The notes under the pieces are model-generated. The model was not told where the DNA came from and did not search any database. It saw only the letters and a program-made list of their open reading frames with translations. A stretch of 64,000 nucleotides of DNA from a virus. The translations under genes were made by a program, and so were the position numbers. Positions 32,801 through 42,614 of the stretch are shown piece by piece. Location: the IMG/VR virus record IMGVR_UViG_3300030328_002321, positions 21,959 through 85,958 of that record, one strand, 5' to 3'. Position 1 is the first letter of the stretch; every line of letters begins with the position of its first letter.

Positions 32801-35800
32801 TATTATCTTTTGATTTAAATGCTTTAAGAATTTCAGATAAATATATATCGTTTTTTGCAAGTTGTGGAGTTACTACCATATATGAATTTTTATCCATATG
32901 CATAGTACTAAGATTATCTTTTACATTTGCTTGCTCATGATATGGCTTTAAAGGTATAACTGGTCTATTAAAATCACCACCTTCTTGGTATATTTTATAT
33001 GCAGCTTCATCTAAATTCATGTCCCATTTACCCATACCCATCATAATCCCGCGGTACATTTCTACACTAATAAAAGATTGAGCATCTGATTTAACTGTAT
33101 TTGCATATAACTCAGCTAGTTCTCTTTGTAGTCCATTATTAATTAAAGTTTGTACAAAAGCATCTGATTGTTCTCTGTCTGTATAGTTAAAATCTCTTAT
33201 TACTAATGCATTATATTGTGGCATCATACCATACTGCGTATTGTTTTGATCAAAACCTTGTATAGCTAGTTTGTTTCCAGGTGTATTTACAAGCCCCATA
33301 CGCTTATAAAAATCTGCATCGTTTTTTGCAAATGAATATCCACCTCTTATAAATTTAGTTATTTCTATTCTACTTACAAAGTCTTGAAAAACAAATTCTT
33401 TTATAAACTCACGTTGAGTATTGTTACTATTTAGATCATTACTAACATCTTGTTGTAAATTAATATTATATTCTTTTATAGCTTCCTCTAGTTGAGTTTC
33501 ATACTCTTTTAGTTTGCCTTTAACATATTGAACCTGTTCTGCTAATAATTTATTAAATGCTCTTAAATCTGTTTTATTTGTATCTACGTTTGGATCATTC
33601 TTACTTAAAAAATTCTCTAGTAAACTAGACATTCTATCACCATTTACTTCTATATCTTGTAGTCCATATATTTGTGTCATAGTAAAAGCAGAACCATCTG
33701 CAGCATAAGGAGAACTTCCTTTTTTATAATGATAACCTTCTATTAACTTTGAAAAATTATCTTCTTTTCTAGCTTGTTGTATTTGTTTATGTGCTTGGTC
33801 TATTCTAGCAAGATCTTGTATTATAAGTGCTTCTATTATTTCATCATTTTTTAAAGTAATTCCAAATTGTTTTAGTTTATTTATTTTAGCTATTTGTGTA
33901 AAACTTAAATTTGGACGATCCGCTTGTATGTGTAAAGCAGATAAAGAAAAATTACTACCTTTATTTAAAAATCCTATAAGTCTTCCTACTAAAGAATCTC
34001 TAGAATTTTGATCTTCATAGTCTTTGGCTTTAAATGTGTTTGATTTATATGAGTCTAATATGTAATTTACAAAATTTTCTTTAGCATTTCCTTTAGACGT
34101 TAGTAAAGTTTGAAGTAATAAAGATCTATATTTATTGTTTTCAGGTCTATTATCAGGTACAAATAAAGGGTCTTTTTGTAAATTGTTTAAATAGCTATTT
34201 AATTCTTCTCTTTGTTGAGGATCATTAATTAATTCGACAAGTTCATCTAAAGAAGTTGGTGTGTTAATAGGATAGTAAGCTTTGTTTGTACCGCTAATAA
34301 AAGTTCCAAAAGGTTTACTGTCAAATAGTATAGACAATTCAGCAAGTTTTTTAATTATAGTAGTTTCTTCTATATGAAAGTTTTCATTAGGTGCATTTTC
34401 TAAATATAATAAGAGTTTACCTAAATTTTGATTAGGGCTAAACACAAGCTCAGAAAAAAGATCTCTTCCAGTAAGTCCTACTTCATTACCATTTTCATAA
34501 TATAGTTTTAAATTTTCTCTTGTAGAGTCTAGAGTAGGTCCATAGTTTATTCCTAATTCCCATAAATATGTTCCTAAAGCATCTATTTGTGCATCGCTCC
34601 ATTCAGATAAACTACCTTGCGCTTGTTTTACAACATTCCAAGCATTTTTAATACGGTCTAGTTTTTCAGGTTTAACTGTAAGCACTCCATTAATTTCTTT
34701 ATATGGAGCTCTTTGGTTTTCTGTTATATATTCTACAGAATTATTTCTAAAATCTTTTTGAGATCTTTTTGTAACACTACTTTGATTAGAATTAATAATT
34801 AAGTTTTTAAAAGAACCGTCTTCTTGTTTTACTTTTTTAAACATTACAAATGTTTTATAAGTATTTTTAAAAGCTGTAAATATAGCAGCCTTTTGTCCTG
34901 AATTTAATCCTACTAGTCTTTCTGTAATTGCTTTTACTTCAGGTTTGTATACTGAATAATAATCTAGCTTAGATACCATAGCTTCAAAATTTGGTTGGCC
35001 AACCGCTGCTTCTGAGATAATAGCTACTACTCTAGATAAAGGAAGAGTTTCAGGGTATCCTAAAATGTTAGTTCCTACTTTAATATTTGTTAAAATGCTT
35101 TTAGCTCTAGAAGATAGTTTCTTTTTAGGATCTTCTTGTACTTTAGATATATTATAGACTCTTATAAACTCTTCGTCTATTTCTTCTATAAGAGAACTTT
35201 CATCTCTTATTTTTAAATTTTGTGAAGATAAACTGTCTTTTAAAAGGTCCTGTACTCCTACTGTTTGTATATTTCCTAATGCATCATATTTAGTGTCCCA
35301 TTGATCGTATGCACTTACAAAAACATCCCAACTTTGCCCTAATTCTATATTTTCATCTTCTATCTTTTTTATAAATTTATCATAGCCGTTTTCTCCTGAT
35401 GTTAGAGTGTCATACAATTCTTTTGCTTTTTCTATAGTAATACTATTATTAAATGCTGCTAGCAAAGTTTTGTTTTTTATAGCAGTAATTAAATTACCAC
35501 CCATTTTATATCCTACTTTTGTCTGTATACTATTTGCAAATCCCACTAAAGTATTTAGCAGTGCAGATTGTATCTCCATATTTTCTTTTTCAGATCTATT
35601 TAAATCAAGAATTTTATTTTTTTGTTTATTTGCTAAAGCTACATAAAATGATTTTTGCTCAATATTTATAAACTCGTATGTACCTATACCCTGAAATAAT
35701 TTAGGCTCATTATTTTCATCTAAGTTATTAGAAAATTGTTCTATTTGAGTTATACCTTCTTTTTCAAAGTCAAATTTATAAAACTTTTTAAACTCTTCTC

Positions 35801-35927
35801 CATATATACTTTCATACACAGCTTCTGCTTGTGCATTAGATCCTAAAGCATCTCTTAAATCTTTTAAAAGTTTTGAATCTTTACCATTAGGTAATATGGC
35901 TCTACCGTTTTCTATTCTACAACTCAT
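29859..35927 (-). CDS. crAss-like virion RNA polymerase
   Basis: A 2022-residue protein with GSDFDIDKL at 1353-1361, so the aspartates are D1355, D1357 and D1359. This matches the DxDxD metal site of the single-chain, multisubunit-like RNA polymerases of crAss-like phages (for example phi14:2 gp66, of similar size). Just before it are YRIPQQGKSSAMVFRVV and PGALTIQQ, which fit the surrounding double-psi beta-barrel. Such polymerases are packaged in the virion, enter the cell with the DNA and transcribe early genes. It lies between two giant cargo-type genes, sharing one base with the gene upstream. It is probably translated late and packaged. Confidence 0.9.
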   Translation of the reverse strand: MSCRIENGRAILPNGKDSKLLKDLRDALGSNAQAEAVYESIYGEEFKKFYKFDFEKEGITQIEQFSNNLDENNEPKLFQGIGTYEFINIEQKSFYVALANKQKNKILDLNRSEKENMEIQSALLNTLVGFANSIQTKVGYKMGGNLITAIKNKTLLAAFNNSITIEKAKELYDTLTSGENGYDKFIKKIEDENIELGQSWDVFVSAYDQWDTKYDALGNIQTVGVQDLLKDSLSSQNLKIRDESSLIEEIDEEFIRVYNISKVQEDPKKKLSSRAKSILTNIKVGTNILGYPETLPLSRVVAIISEAAVGQPNFEAMVSKLDYYSVYKPEVKAITERLVGLNSGQKAAIFTAFKNTYKTFVMFKKVKQEDGSFKNLIINSNQSSVTKRSQKDFRNNSVEYITENQRAPYKEINGVLTVKPEKLDRIKNAWNVVKQAQGSLSEWSDAQIDALGTYLWELGINYGPTLDSTRENLKLYYENGNEVGLTGRDLFSELVFSPNQNLGKLLLYLENAPNENFHIEETTIIKKLAELSILFDSKPFGTFISGTNKAYYPINTPTSLDELVELINDPQQREELNSYLNNLQKDPLFVPDNRPENNKYRSLLLQTLLTSKGNAKENFVNYILDSYKSNTFKAKDYEDQNSRDSLVGRLIGFLNKGSNFSLSALHIQADRPNLSFTQIAKINKLKQFGITLKNDEIIEALIIQDLARIDQAHKQIQQARKEDNFSKLIEGYHYKKGSSPYAADGSAFTMTQIYGLQDIEVNGDRMSSLLENFLSKNDPNVDTNKTDLRAFNKLLAEQVQYVKGKLKEYETQLEEAIKEYNINLQQDVSNDLNSNNTQREFIKEFVFQDFVSRIEITKFIRGGYSFAKNDADFYKRMGLVNTPGNKLAIQGFDQNNTQYGMMPQYNALVIRDFNYTDREQSDAFVQTLINNGLQRELAELYANTVKSDAQSFISVEMYRGIMMGMGKWDMNLDEAAYKIYQEGGDFNRPVIPLKPYHEQANVKDNLSTMHMDKNSYMVVTPQLAKNDIYLSEILKAFKSKDNIHVVHTETATKGARINIQDFQNSKILDTSNPMVMDSTKLRFPQMIPTEKKNEVVFNRQIRKNIITNVFQNEMYSYEGKNISGAMLQELFGEAIAENIKQDTQRVKRELGITKVLNIQNKESIEHKEAKLEHLQKLRSRIEQEIKDKDLPQNYLDGLDIVPNGPFDYKFRIPLSFPNFTSKFETMVAGIFRKEIYNQNLKGVEAVQVAELGGFASSGELQMYNGSNGGAEVRIKASTLGFTKKELESFKDEEGNPREATPADFEGDPRLEFIGYRIPQQGKSSAMVFRVVDFLPQEYEKAIMVPGALTIQQGSDFDIDKLHLIFKETGKLSERQERNNIIYNVFKTILLDKKHLEEVMTPVSNTTLDRLATSSKAVDYNDPLSELRMETRNKVGIAGRGLWSNMLAGRNVAEVLGVLGIEGTFSPIIDGVTMSEIVTKDLEGKYTDANISEYLSAAVDASKSPIQLDINDNKYTIPVAGLMLMVGVPIPTVVEFLTQPAIVKLVRDGFRQDTSENKLLDSIDMKDEVVTNMTFDSLTSNSIPDNRLLINFAKFYMAGKHLQKVNKIITPGNLDNLNEISSINNHLDTESFYLGRESLVRGAKDYILHQQGTSEPQNHTGVAYRGILDIVLDNMSTLGFIQNSNSFKEAKDKIREALHIDILTAAQHKFIDRALNLSIMTQPHSPLMIERGEKVGLLSRGVISNLYTPSNPNNIVLLMRSLGLQYPELNNNPFYRLLREDSTNPETKIARIILDTGTDLSTADKNELSNGLLMMINSPIPKISSFGKLLVANQFLTNGFSPTYGSYIDLIPSEVFTTDILNPGQGSPVEFFEQEIQQLVDPNYSGFSNFTHEFVRNYGTRLIGGKPIVPAVKIKARDVAEGKVQFSPEDPKVFTGGRYLQYFNAKGTDLLYVYIGDSTYQQLSPLGVPNKLLEVGTTKIENKSVFDFNLSATNTERLPNTFFFEQQTEDQKVEEGDTIIKKC

Positions 35928-38900
35928 TATTTACAATTCTTTTTATTAAATTTATCTTTAAAATTTTGTGGAGCAATCTCTTTTGGATCTTTAGCTGCTG
36001 GACCTTCTGTAGATGTTTCTAGTTTAGACTCTTCAATAACCTCTTGTGCAGTTTTACCCATTATATTTCCTTTTTCAAAAACAACTTTAGGATTATTAAA
36101 TAGACTTTCATTTATACTTACAGTATCTACACTTAATATAGAATAATGCCCTTCTCCTTGTACTCTATCTCCAACTTCGCTAGGAGCAAATAAATAGTCT
36201 TGGTATGTAGGAAATCTTGCTCCTGTAACAGGACTAATATATTCCTCTGTAGTATTAGCTAATCCTCTATCTACGTGATACTTTTTATTATCTAAAAAAG
36301 CACTAAAATCTTCTTTAAGATTAAATTTTGAAGCTTCTGTATCTCTTTTTCCTTTAGATGTAAAACCATCTTCAGATGGTTCAACAATGCTGTACACAGC
36401 TTTTTGATCATTTAAAGCTTTAATCATTTCACTTTCTGTAACCCTTATTGTCTTTTCTAAATTTGGACTGTAATATACTAAATATTTTTCTCCACCTTTA
36501 AAGGAATCAAAAAATAAAAAGCTTGGATTTTTATCTGCATTTTGGGTTTGAGTGCTTACTGCTACTATTTTTGCAGCTTCATCATAGTTTTTATTCTTTA
36601 TTAACTCTTCAACTTTTTTCTTAGCTTTTTCAGATAAATTTGCTGTACTAGTTAGTATGATTCTAGGCTTACCTCCAGGCACATTTTCAGGCCTTGCAAT
36701 TACTGCTATTTGATCAATTCTACCTTCAGTTTGTTCTGTCTGTACAGCTGTTTTTATTTTAGGTAAATCTTTTTGGTTTTTATCAGGACTTACTTCACTT
36801 ACTTGCCACTGTATTATATCTGTCTCTCCAGGTACTCCTGCAGTAAATGCTAATAATATATTGTTTGTACTACCACCTCCAACTTCTTCTTGTATATTAT
36901 AAAAATAACTTGTGTTTGTTGCATCTGACAATACAGCATTATTATAATTATTAGCAATTACTTCAGATATTTTTGTAGTTACTTTTTCACCAGCTTTTAG
37001 TTTTTCTAATATTGCTGCTCTTTCTGCACTAGGGCCTGCTGGGAGTTTTCCTATAAGTTCGCCTTCTAATCTTATATATATAGGAGTTTGACTATTTTCA
37101 GTAGATTTACCTTTATGCTCTTTTACAAAGAAATCATTTTCTATAATTTCAAAAGTTACTTCTTTTCCTACAACGTCCCCAAGTAATACACTTTGATTAA
37201 TAACAATAGGTTTTCCATCAAGTGTGTCTTCTTCTTGTAAGTTAGGAACTCCGTTTCCATCTACTCCTACTTTCTTTTTATTAGTTACCCATAGAGTAGG
37301 ATTTTCTTTTAAACCAATACTTAACACTGGAGTTTCTTCTTGATCTTCCATTGGTAATACGTCCTCAAGACTTAATTGTGCAGGGTCTGAGTCTGGTTTT
37401 ACTTTAATTTCTCTTTTTGGAGGAGCGTCTTCTATTTCTACATTTTTTAAATCTTGTACTGGTTCTTCATCTTCTTTAGTTTTTTCTTTTGCAATCTCTT
37501 CTGGATTTTTTTCTTCATACTCTAATTCTTCAATTGCTTTAGTTAAACCTGCAAGCTCAGTTTCTGAAAGGTCTGCATGATCAATACTTTTAAGATTTGT
37601 AAGACGCACATCTAGAGGAAGATCTTCATTTAATTTTAAGTATCTATTTTTAGCTTCATCTTCTTTTTCTTTAAGCTCTTTTTTCTTTATTTCTGCATCA
37701 ACTTTTGTTTCTCCTTCAGCATCTTTTGCATTATTTTTAATGTCTTCTTCTGTTTTTGCATCTCTAACTGCTTGTTTATCTTTAAGATCTTTTGCTGCTT
37801 TAGCAGCTGCTGCTTCTCTTTCTTTCCTTCTTTTTTGATATTGCTGTTGGAAGTATTCGTCTGAGCTAAGTTTTTTGTAAGCTTCTACAGCTACATTATT
37901 ATTTGATAGTAATTGTATATAATCATTTGCCATATTTGCAAATTCTTTAACTTTAATAGGATCTGCATTTCTTTTTATTAAAGTACTTAATATTTCTTGA
38001 AGCTTACCTTTAACTTTATCTACTTCTTCTTTAGCATTATATTTTGCAGGATCACCTTCAATTTCAGGCATATTGTATAAACTAAGAACTCCGTCTCTCA
38101 TAGGAACCCCATTTACAAGATCAACCATTTCTGACATAAGATCATTCATGTTATCCTCTATTGATTTCATTCTACGATTACGATCTTTAATACCAAATAA
38201 ACCTAAAGTAAGATCTGTTCTAAGCGCGTATTGTTCACCAAGCATTTCTTGCTCTGCTTTTACTTCTTCTTCAGACATTCTAGTTTTACTAAGCCCTTGT
38301 TTTGCTGGTATAGGAGGAAAAGCGTCATTTATATCTTGATAAGTTTTTTTAAAAGTTTTCATCTTGTCTTTATGCTTATCAATTATTTCTTGTTTAGTCA
38401 GTCCTGTTTGTTCTTTTATACTTTGCTCAGGATTATACCCAAACTGTTTAGCAAATTCAGCGTCTTCCATTTGTGCTGCATCGTCTAGTTTTTGTAGATA
38501 TACATCATAGCCTCCATTTTCTAATACATCAAAAGCACCAATTGCTATTAAATCATTCTGTGCGTCTTTGTATGCTTTGTGATTACCTTCGAGTTTAGCT
38601 TTTTGCATTCTTGCTAAAGCATATATTTGGGCATTATAAGAAGCTCCTCTTCTTTGAGCATTTTGCATAAAACCTCCATTAAGTAAATCTGCTAAGTATT
38701 GAGCATTCTTTTTTCTTTGTGCATAAGGTTTACTTAATATACTTCCTCCGCCTCCCATTCCTGTCCCTACAATAGCTCCTACAAGCATAGACTCTAGTCC
38801 TTCTTGTGTTCCAAACGTTTGTGAAAGGCCTTTATACAGAGAGGAAAGCATATCTTCAGATCCTCCATCAAAATATTTATTTGTGTGATAATCTGTTGTT

Positions 38901-40048
38901 CCTATTTTAGCGGCAAATTGCATTCCTTCTTGAAATGCTTCTGTAAGAGAGCTTTTGCCAGCAGGTGTTAATCTTGATAGCCCATTTCTAAACATTCCTC
39001 TTGCTCCTAATTGGCTTATTGCTTTACCAGCTGCGTCTAAAACTACATCCTCATTTTGTTTTAATGCTGCTCTATATCCAGAAACTCTTTTTCCAAACAT
39101 AAGTAAATTTGTAGGAGCTAATACAGCTATATTCGCTAGAAAGTCTGCGTTACCTGCATCATAAGATGCTTCTCTAATATCAGCTAGTATTTTTTCTCCT
39201 AATTGATATTCACTTTGTAAACCTCTTTCTTCTAACTCTTTAGCAACTAAAGAATCGTATGCATTTCTTTGTGTTTCTCTTGCCTCTACAGAAGATTCTG
39301 CTAAAGACATATATATTCCCACTTCTGCTGTATTTAACGCATTAAGTAATCTTTTACCTTTACTTGCTTTAAAAGCTTTATCTGCTAATTGTGTACCAGT
39401 TGTCATAGCTTTTGATAAATCATACATTTTTTTCATCTTAGAAGCTTTTCCTACTAAACTAACTCCTTTCGCCATCATCCCTACTCCTCCGGTTAAATAA
39501 ACTGTAGCTAAAGAACCTATACTATATCCAAATCCATTAGCTACAGTATCTGCCCAAAAATTAGCTGTTCCAAGTTTTTGACCAATATGCATGTCATTTT
39601 CTGCTTGAGTTCTATAATTAGGCATAACCTCACGCATCCATTCATTTCCTTTATCTATACTTTTACCAACAAAATTATCATAGTATGCTCCTCCTGTAGC
39701 TAGCTCTCCTAGTCCAGCAATAACTCCTACTGTATTTTCTACCAAAGCTCCTACAGTTGTAACTAATGCTTTACTTATACCATTACGCCATTTTTCTCCC
39801 GTACTTTGAAGCCTTGCTCTTTGCTCATCCCAATTAAAATGTCTAGTAGTAGGAACATTGTACTTTTTATATTTACTTAAATCATCTGTATAAATATTTG
39901 TAAAATTTATAGAGTCATAAGGATCTATATTTCGCTTAATTATTGGAAGTCCTTCTATGTCTTCTGTTCTAATTTGAAAGCCTTTTTGCTTAGGTAGATT
40001 AGTTTTACTATCTAAATCTACATCGTTAGTCTGTAGTTGTATAGCCAT
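35927..40048 (-). CDS. Giant virion cargo-type protein with hydrophobic segments
   Basis: A 1373-residue protein. Hydrophobic Gly/Ala-rich segments lie at about 93-120, 172-200 and 417-438. A highly charged coiled-coil part spans about 690-900 (runs such as RKEREAAAAKAAKDLKDKQ), and the C-terminal part is beta-rich. This combination is typical of internal virion proteins that are ejected and insert in or cross the cell envelope. In crAss-like phages such proteins are packed with the polymerase. No enzyme motif is seen. Its stop shares a base with the polymerase start; the ATG is 3 bp after the preceding gene. Confidence 0.72.
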   Translation of the reverse strand: MAIQLQTNDVDLDSKTNLPKQKGFQIRTEDIEGLPIIKRNIDPYDSINFTNIYTDDLSKYKKYNVPTTRHFNWDEQRARLQSTGEKWRNGISKALVTTVGALVENTVGVIAGLGELATGGAYYDNFVGKSIDKGNEWMREVMPNYRTQAENDMHIGQKLGTANFWADTVANGFGYSIGSLATVYLTGGVGMMAKGVSLVGKASKMKKMYDLSKAMTTGTQLADKAFKASKGKRLLNALNTAEVGIYMSLAESSVEARETQRNAYDSLVAKELEERGLQSEYQLGEKILADIREASYDAGNADFLANIAVLAPTNLLMFGKRVSGYRAALKQNEDVVLDAAGKAISQLGARGMFRNGLSRLTPAGKSSLTEAFQEGMQFAAKIGTTDYHTNKYFDGGSEDMLSSLYKGLSQTFGTQEGLESMLVGAIVGTGMGGGGSILSKPYAQRKKNAQYLADLLNGGFMQNAQRRGASYNAQIYALARMQKAKLEGNHKAYKDAQNDLIAIGAFDVLENGGYDVYLQKLDDAAQMEDAEFAKQFGYNPEQSIKEQTGLTKQEIIDKHKDKMKTFKKTYQDINDAFPPIPAKQGLSKTRMSEEEVKAEQEMLGEQYALRTDLTLGLFGIKDRNRRMKSIEDNMNDLMSEMVDLVNGVPMRDGVLSLYNMPEIEGDPAKYNAKEEVDKVKGKLQEILSTLIKRNADPIKVKEFANMANDYIQLLSNNNVAVEAYKKLSSDEYFQQQYQKRRKEREAAAAKAAKDLKDKQAVRDAKTEEDIKNNAKDAEGETKVDAEIKKKELKEKEDEAKNRYLKLNEDLPLDVRLTNLKSIDHADLSETELAGLTKAIEELEYEEKNPEEIAKEKTKEDEEPVQDLKNVEIEDAPPKREIKVKPDSDPAQLSLEDVLPMEDQEETPVLSIGLKENPTLWVTNKKKVGVDGNGVPNLQEEDTLDGKPIVINQSVLLGDVVGKEVTFEIIENDFFVKEHKGKSTENSQTPIYIRLEGELIGKLPAGPSAERAAILEKLKAGEKVTTKISEVIANNYNNAVLSDATNTSYFYNIQEEVGGGSTNNILLAFTAGVPGETDIIQWQVSEVSPDKNQKDLPKIKTAVQTEQTEGRIDQIAVIARPENVPGGKPRIILTSTANLSEKAKKKVEELIKNKNYDEAAKIVAVSTQTQNADKNPSFLFFDSFKGGEKYLVYYSPNLEKTIRVTESEMIKALNDQKAVYSIVEPSEDGFTSKGKRDTEASKFNLKEDFSAFLDNKKYHVDRGLANTTEEYISPVTGARFPTYQDYLFAPSEVGDRVQGEGHYSILSVDTVSINESLFNNPKVVFEKGNIMGKTAQEVIEESKLETSTEGPAAKDPKEIAPQNFKDKFNKKNCK

Positions 40049-40051
40049 AAA

Positions 40052-42604
40052 TTAATATAAATATTTTGCGTAGGTATCTCCTTCATTATTAATTGGTTGG
40101 TCTAGTAGCCCTTCAAGAATTTTTAAACCTTCTGCTTTCGCGTGTGCCGTAGTAGTTATAACGCCCTCACTATTCATACTAGTAATTATAATAGGTTTAG
40201 AATTTTCTGAACCATTATCATTTTGATATTTAAATTCAACTTTACTACTTTCTTCTCCTTTAGGTCCTACTGTAAATATTTCTGGAGACCAGCTAGTTAC
40301 ATTATGCGCTAAGCCTTCTGCATATAATCTATTTACTTTAAATCCTGTACTATTTACGTGGTTATCTATTGTAGAGTCTCCGTCAGTATAAGCATTTATT
40401 TCTGATGCTGGTATAAATATATATTCAGTATCTCCTATATCTTTATCGTTTTTCTTTACTTTACTCTTTATAGAAACTGCAATCATAGGAACACCGCTTG
40501 GATTAGCTACATTTACAAGACCTGTTTGAGCTACATTTATTTCTACAACATCTCCTTCTCCATATGTTTCTCTTATATATTGCTTATACCCTATTTTCTC
40601 TTCACCTGCCATAGTAATAACAGCTATGTTATCATTAAGGCCTTCTTTAATTGCATTGTTTATAGCTGTTTTTGTTTCGTCTGTTGTATCTCCATAACTA
40701 GTATCTACAAGACCATCAAACTTAATAGTATCATTTTTTAAAGTAGTTTCTATTATGTCTCTATCTGACTGCATTGTTCGTCTAAACTCTTGTACAACAT
40801 TACCTAAAAATTTATTTCTTGCTTTTAATATATTTGGATCAACTTCTCCTTCGTCTCCATATAATGCATTTACAAACTCTCCATACCCTCGTCTTTTTAT
40901 TGTAGTTCCAGTACCCCCAGTAGGAGCGTAACTAACAGCTACATCACTTTCTCCTGTAAATGCTTCTTGACCTTCAAGGTAAGCTAAAGCATCATATAGT
41001 GTTGCACCTTCTTCAAGTGCCCCTGCTTTAATCAACCCTGCTAATATATCTTCACGCGATAAGTACTGATTCTGTTCTTTATACGGGAGAGTTGTTCCAG
41101 GTAATCTTTCAGGTTCTACAAGATCTTTAGATTTACGTTCTTTATAAGCTTGCTCAGTTTCACCATCTTTATATACTGAATTTTTTGCTTCGTTTAATCT
41201 AATATTTGCAAGAGTTTGTTTGTCTCTTGCTCTTCTAAGATTTTTAATATCTCCAATTAAAGTTTCTTTACCAACTTTGTTATCTTCAGGCATTAAAGCT
41301 AAAATTTCTTCTATTTCTGCATCTGTATCTGCATTGTATAATAGCTCAGCTGAAACATTTCTATCTGCATATTCTGTTGTAGTTTTATCTATGATTGAAA
41401 CTTGTTCAGCTAAATGCTTTTGTATTTGTGGTGTAGTAGTACCACCAATAACTACAGAAGTCATAGCACCGCTAACGCCTGTATTAAAAAATACTTGTGG
41501 TTTATCTTTATTGCTACCACCTGATCCTACACCATCTTCATCTAATACACTTGGAGTTTCTGAATAAGCTTCGTTTCTATAAACATATTTATTTTGTGCA
41601 TCTTTTAAATATTCTTTCTTTAAGTCATCATGAGTTACACCAACTAAAGTATTTCTAGCTCCGTTTGTTTCAACATTTTTTAGAATTCTTTCTTTATAGT
41701 CTTCATAGTATTGTACTGTTTCTGCTCTTTTCTCATCTGATAGATCTTTATCAGCAATTGTTTCATCTATTTTAGAATCTATACTAGCTAAAGAATTATT
41801 TATTTTTTCTTGTGCTTCTTCATCAGTAAGCATATAAGTACTAAGATCTGCTTCTTGTCTAAGATATGCGTGTACATCATCTCTTTTTAATACTGCATTA
41901 GTTACGTTTGCAACTAAGTTTGAATCTACTTCTCCTAGTATTTTTTTTCCTTTTTTAACTAGCCATACAGGATTTCCTGCTTTACTTTTTTCTACACCAT
42001 CTAAAGGGTATCTATCTAAAACTATTTCAAAGTCACCATCACGAAGTTCATATCCTTCATACTCACCTTCTCTTGCTACAACATCTTTCATAGCTTTAGC
42101 AAACTCAGCATTTACATCTACATAGTGAGCAACATTTTCTCCTTTAAAATAAGAGTCTCGATCTACAGTTCCTGAAGGAGTATACTGAATACCTTTATAT
42201 TTAGATTTAGATTGTGCTAATTTTCTGTCTTTTATTGAAGTTGTTATCAATCCTTTATTTACTTTCTCTTTTAGCATATTTTCATACGCAGTATATAAAT
42301 CTTTACTTTTTTTAATAGGAGTATAGTCTTTAATAAATGACATAGCATCTCTATGAATAGTCATACCTAAATTTTCATAATCTGTTCTTTGAGCTCTTTC
42401 ATCAATACCAGCATTGTATTTATCCGCTAAAGAATATAATGTTTCACTATCTTCTTCTAAAGCTTCCATATTCATAACAGATGTAGCTAGCGCATTATCT
42501 GCTTGCATATTAGCCATGTACTCTTTTCTTTTTAGCTCGTTAACTTGTACTGACCCAGTGTCTCTGTACATTGATTGTATTGGTTGTAAATCGTATTTTG
42601 CCAT
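40052..42604 (-). CDS. Large virion cargo-type protein, unknown
   Basis: An 850-residue acidic protein, mostly helical in the first third, with beta-rich and Gly/Thr-rich segments later (SYAPTGGTGTTIKRRGYGEF near the middle). There are no membrane segments and no enzyme motif that I can see. Its place in the string of large genes between the muzzle and the polymerase, with only 3 bp to the next gene, marks it as a virion or cargo component of the crAss type. The exact role is unknown. Confidence 0.68.
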   Translation of the reverse strand: MAKYDLQPIQSMYRDTGSVQVNELKRKEYMANMQADNALATSVMNMEALEEDSETLYSLADKYNAGIDERAQRTDYENLGMTIHRDAMSFIKDYTPIKKSKDLYTAYENMLKEKVNKGLITTSIKDRKLAQSKSKYKGIQYTPSGTVDRDSYFKGENVAHYVDVNAEFAKAMKDVVAREGEYEGYELRDGDFEIVLDRYPLDGVEKSKAGNPVWLVKKGKKILGEVDSNLVANVTNAVLKRDDVHAYLRQEADLSTYMLTDEEAQEKINNSLASIDSKIDETIADKDLSDEKRAETVQYYEDYKERILKNVETNGARNTLVGVTHDDLKKEYLKDAQNKYVYRNEAYSETPSVLDEDGVGSGGSNKDKPQVFFNTGVSGAMTSVVIGGTTTPQIQKHLAEQVSIIDKTTTEYADRNVSAELLYNADTDAEIEEILALMPEDNKVGKETLIGDIKNLRRARDKQTLANIRLNEAKNSVYKDGETEQAYKERKSKDLVEPERLPGTTLPYKEQNQYLSREDILAGLIKAGALEEGATLYDALAYLEGQEAFTGESDVAVSYAPTGGTGTTIKRRGYGEFVNALYGDEGEVDPNILKARNKFLGNVVQEFRRTMQSDRDIIETTLKNDTIKFDGLVDTSYGDTTDETKTAINNAIKEGLNDNIAVITMAGEEKIGYKQYIRETYGEGDVVEINVAQTGLVNVANPSGVPMIAVSIKSKVKKNDKDIGDTEYIFIPASEINAYTDGDSTIDNHVNSTGFKVNRLYAEGLAHNVTSWSPEIFTVGPKGEESSKVEFKYQNDNGSENSKPIIITSMNSEGVITTTAHAKAEGLKILEGLLDQPINNEGDTYAKYLY

Positions 42605-42614
42605 AGTTTATTTT

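Noticed and set aside
25434-40048. Plus-strand ORFs opposite the polymerase and cargo genes
   Set aside because: Antisense frames with Ser/Leu/Ile-rich composition, explained by the coding strand.
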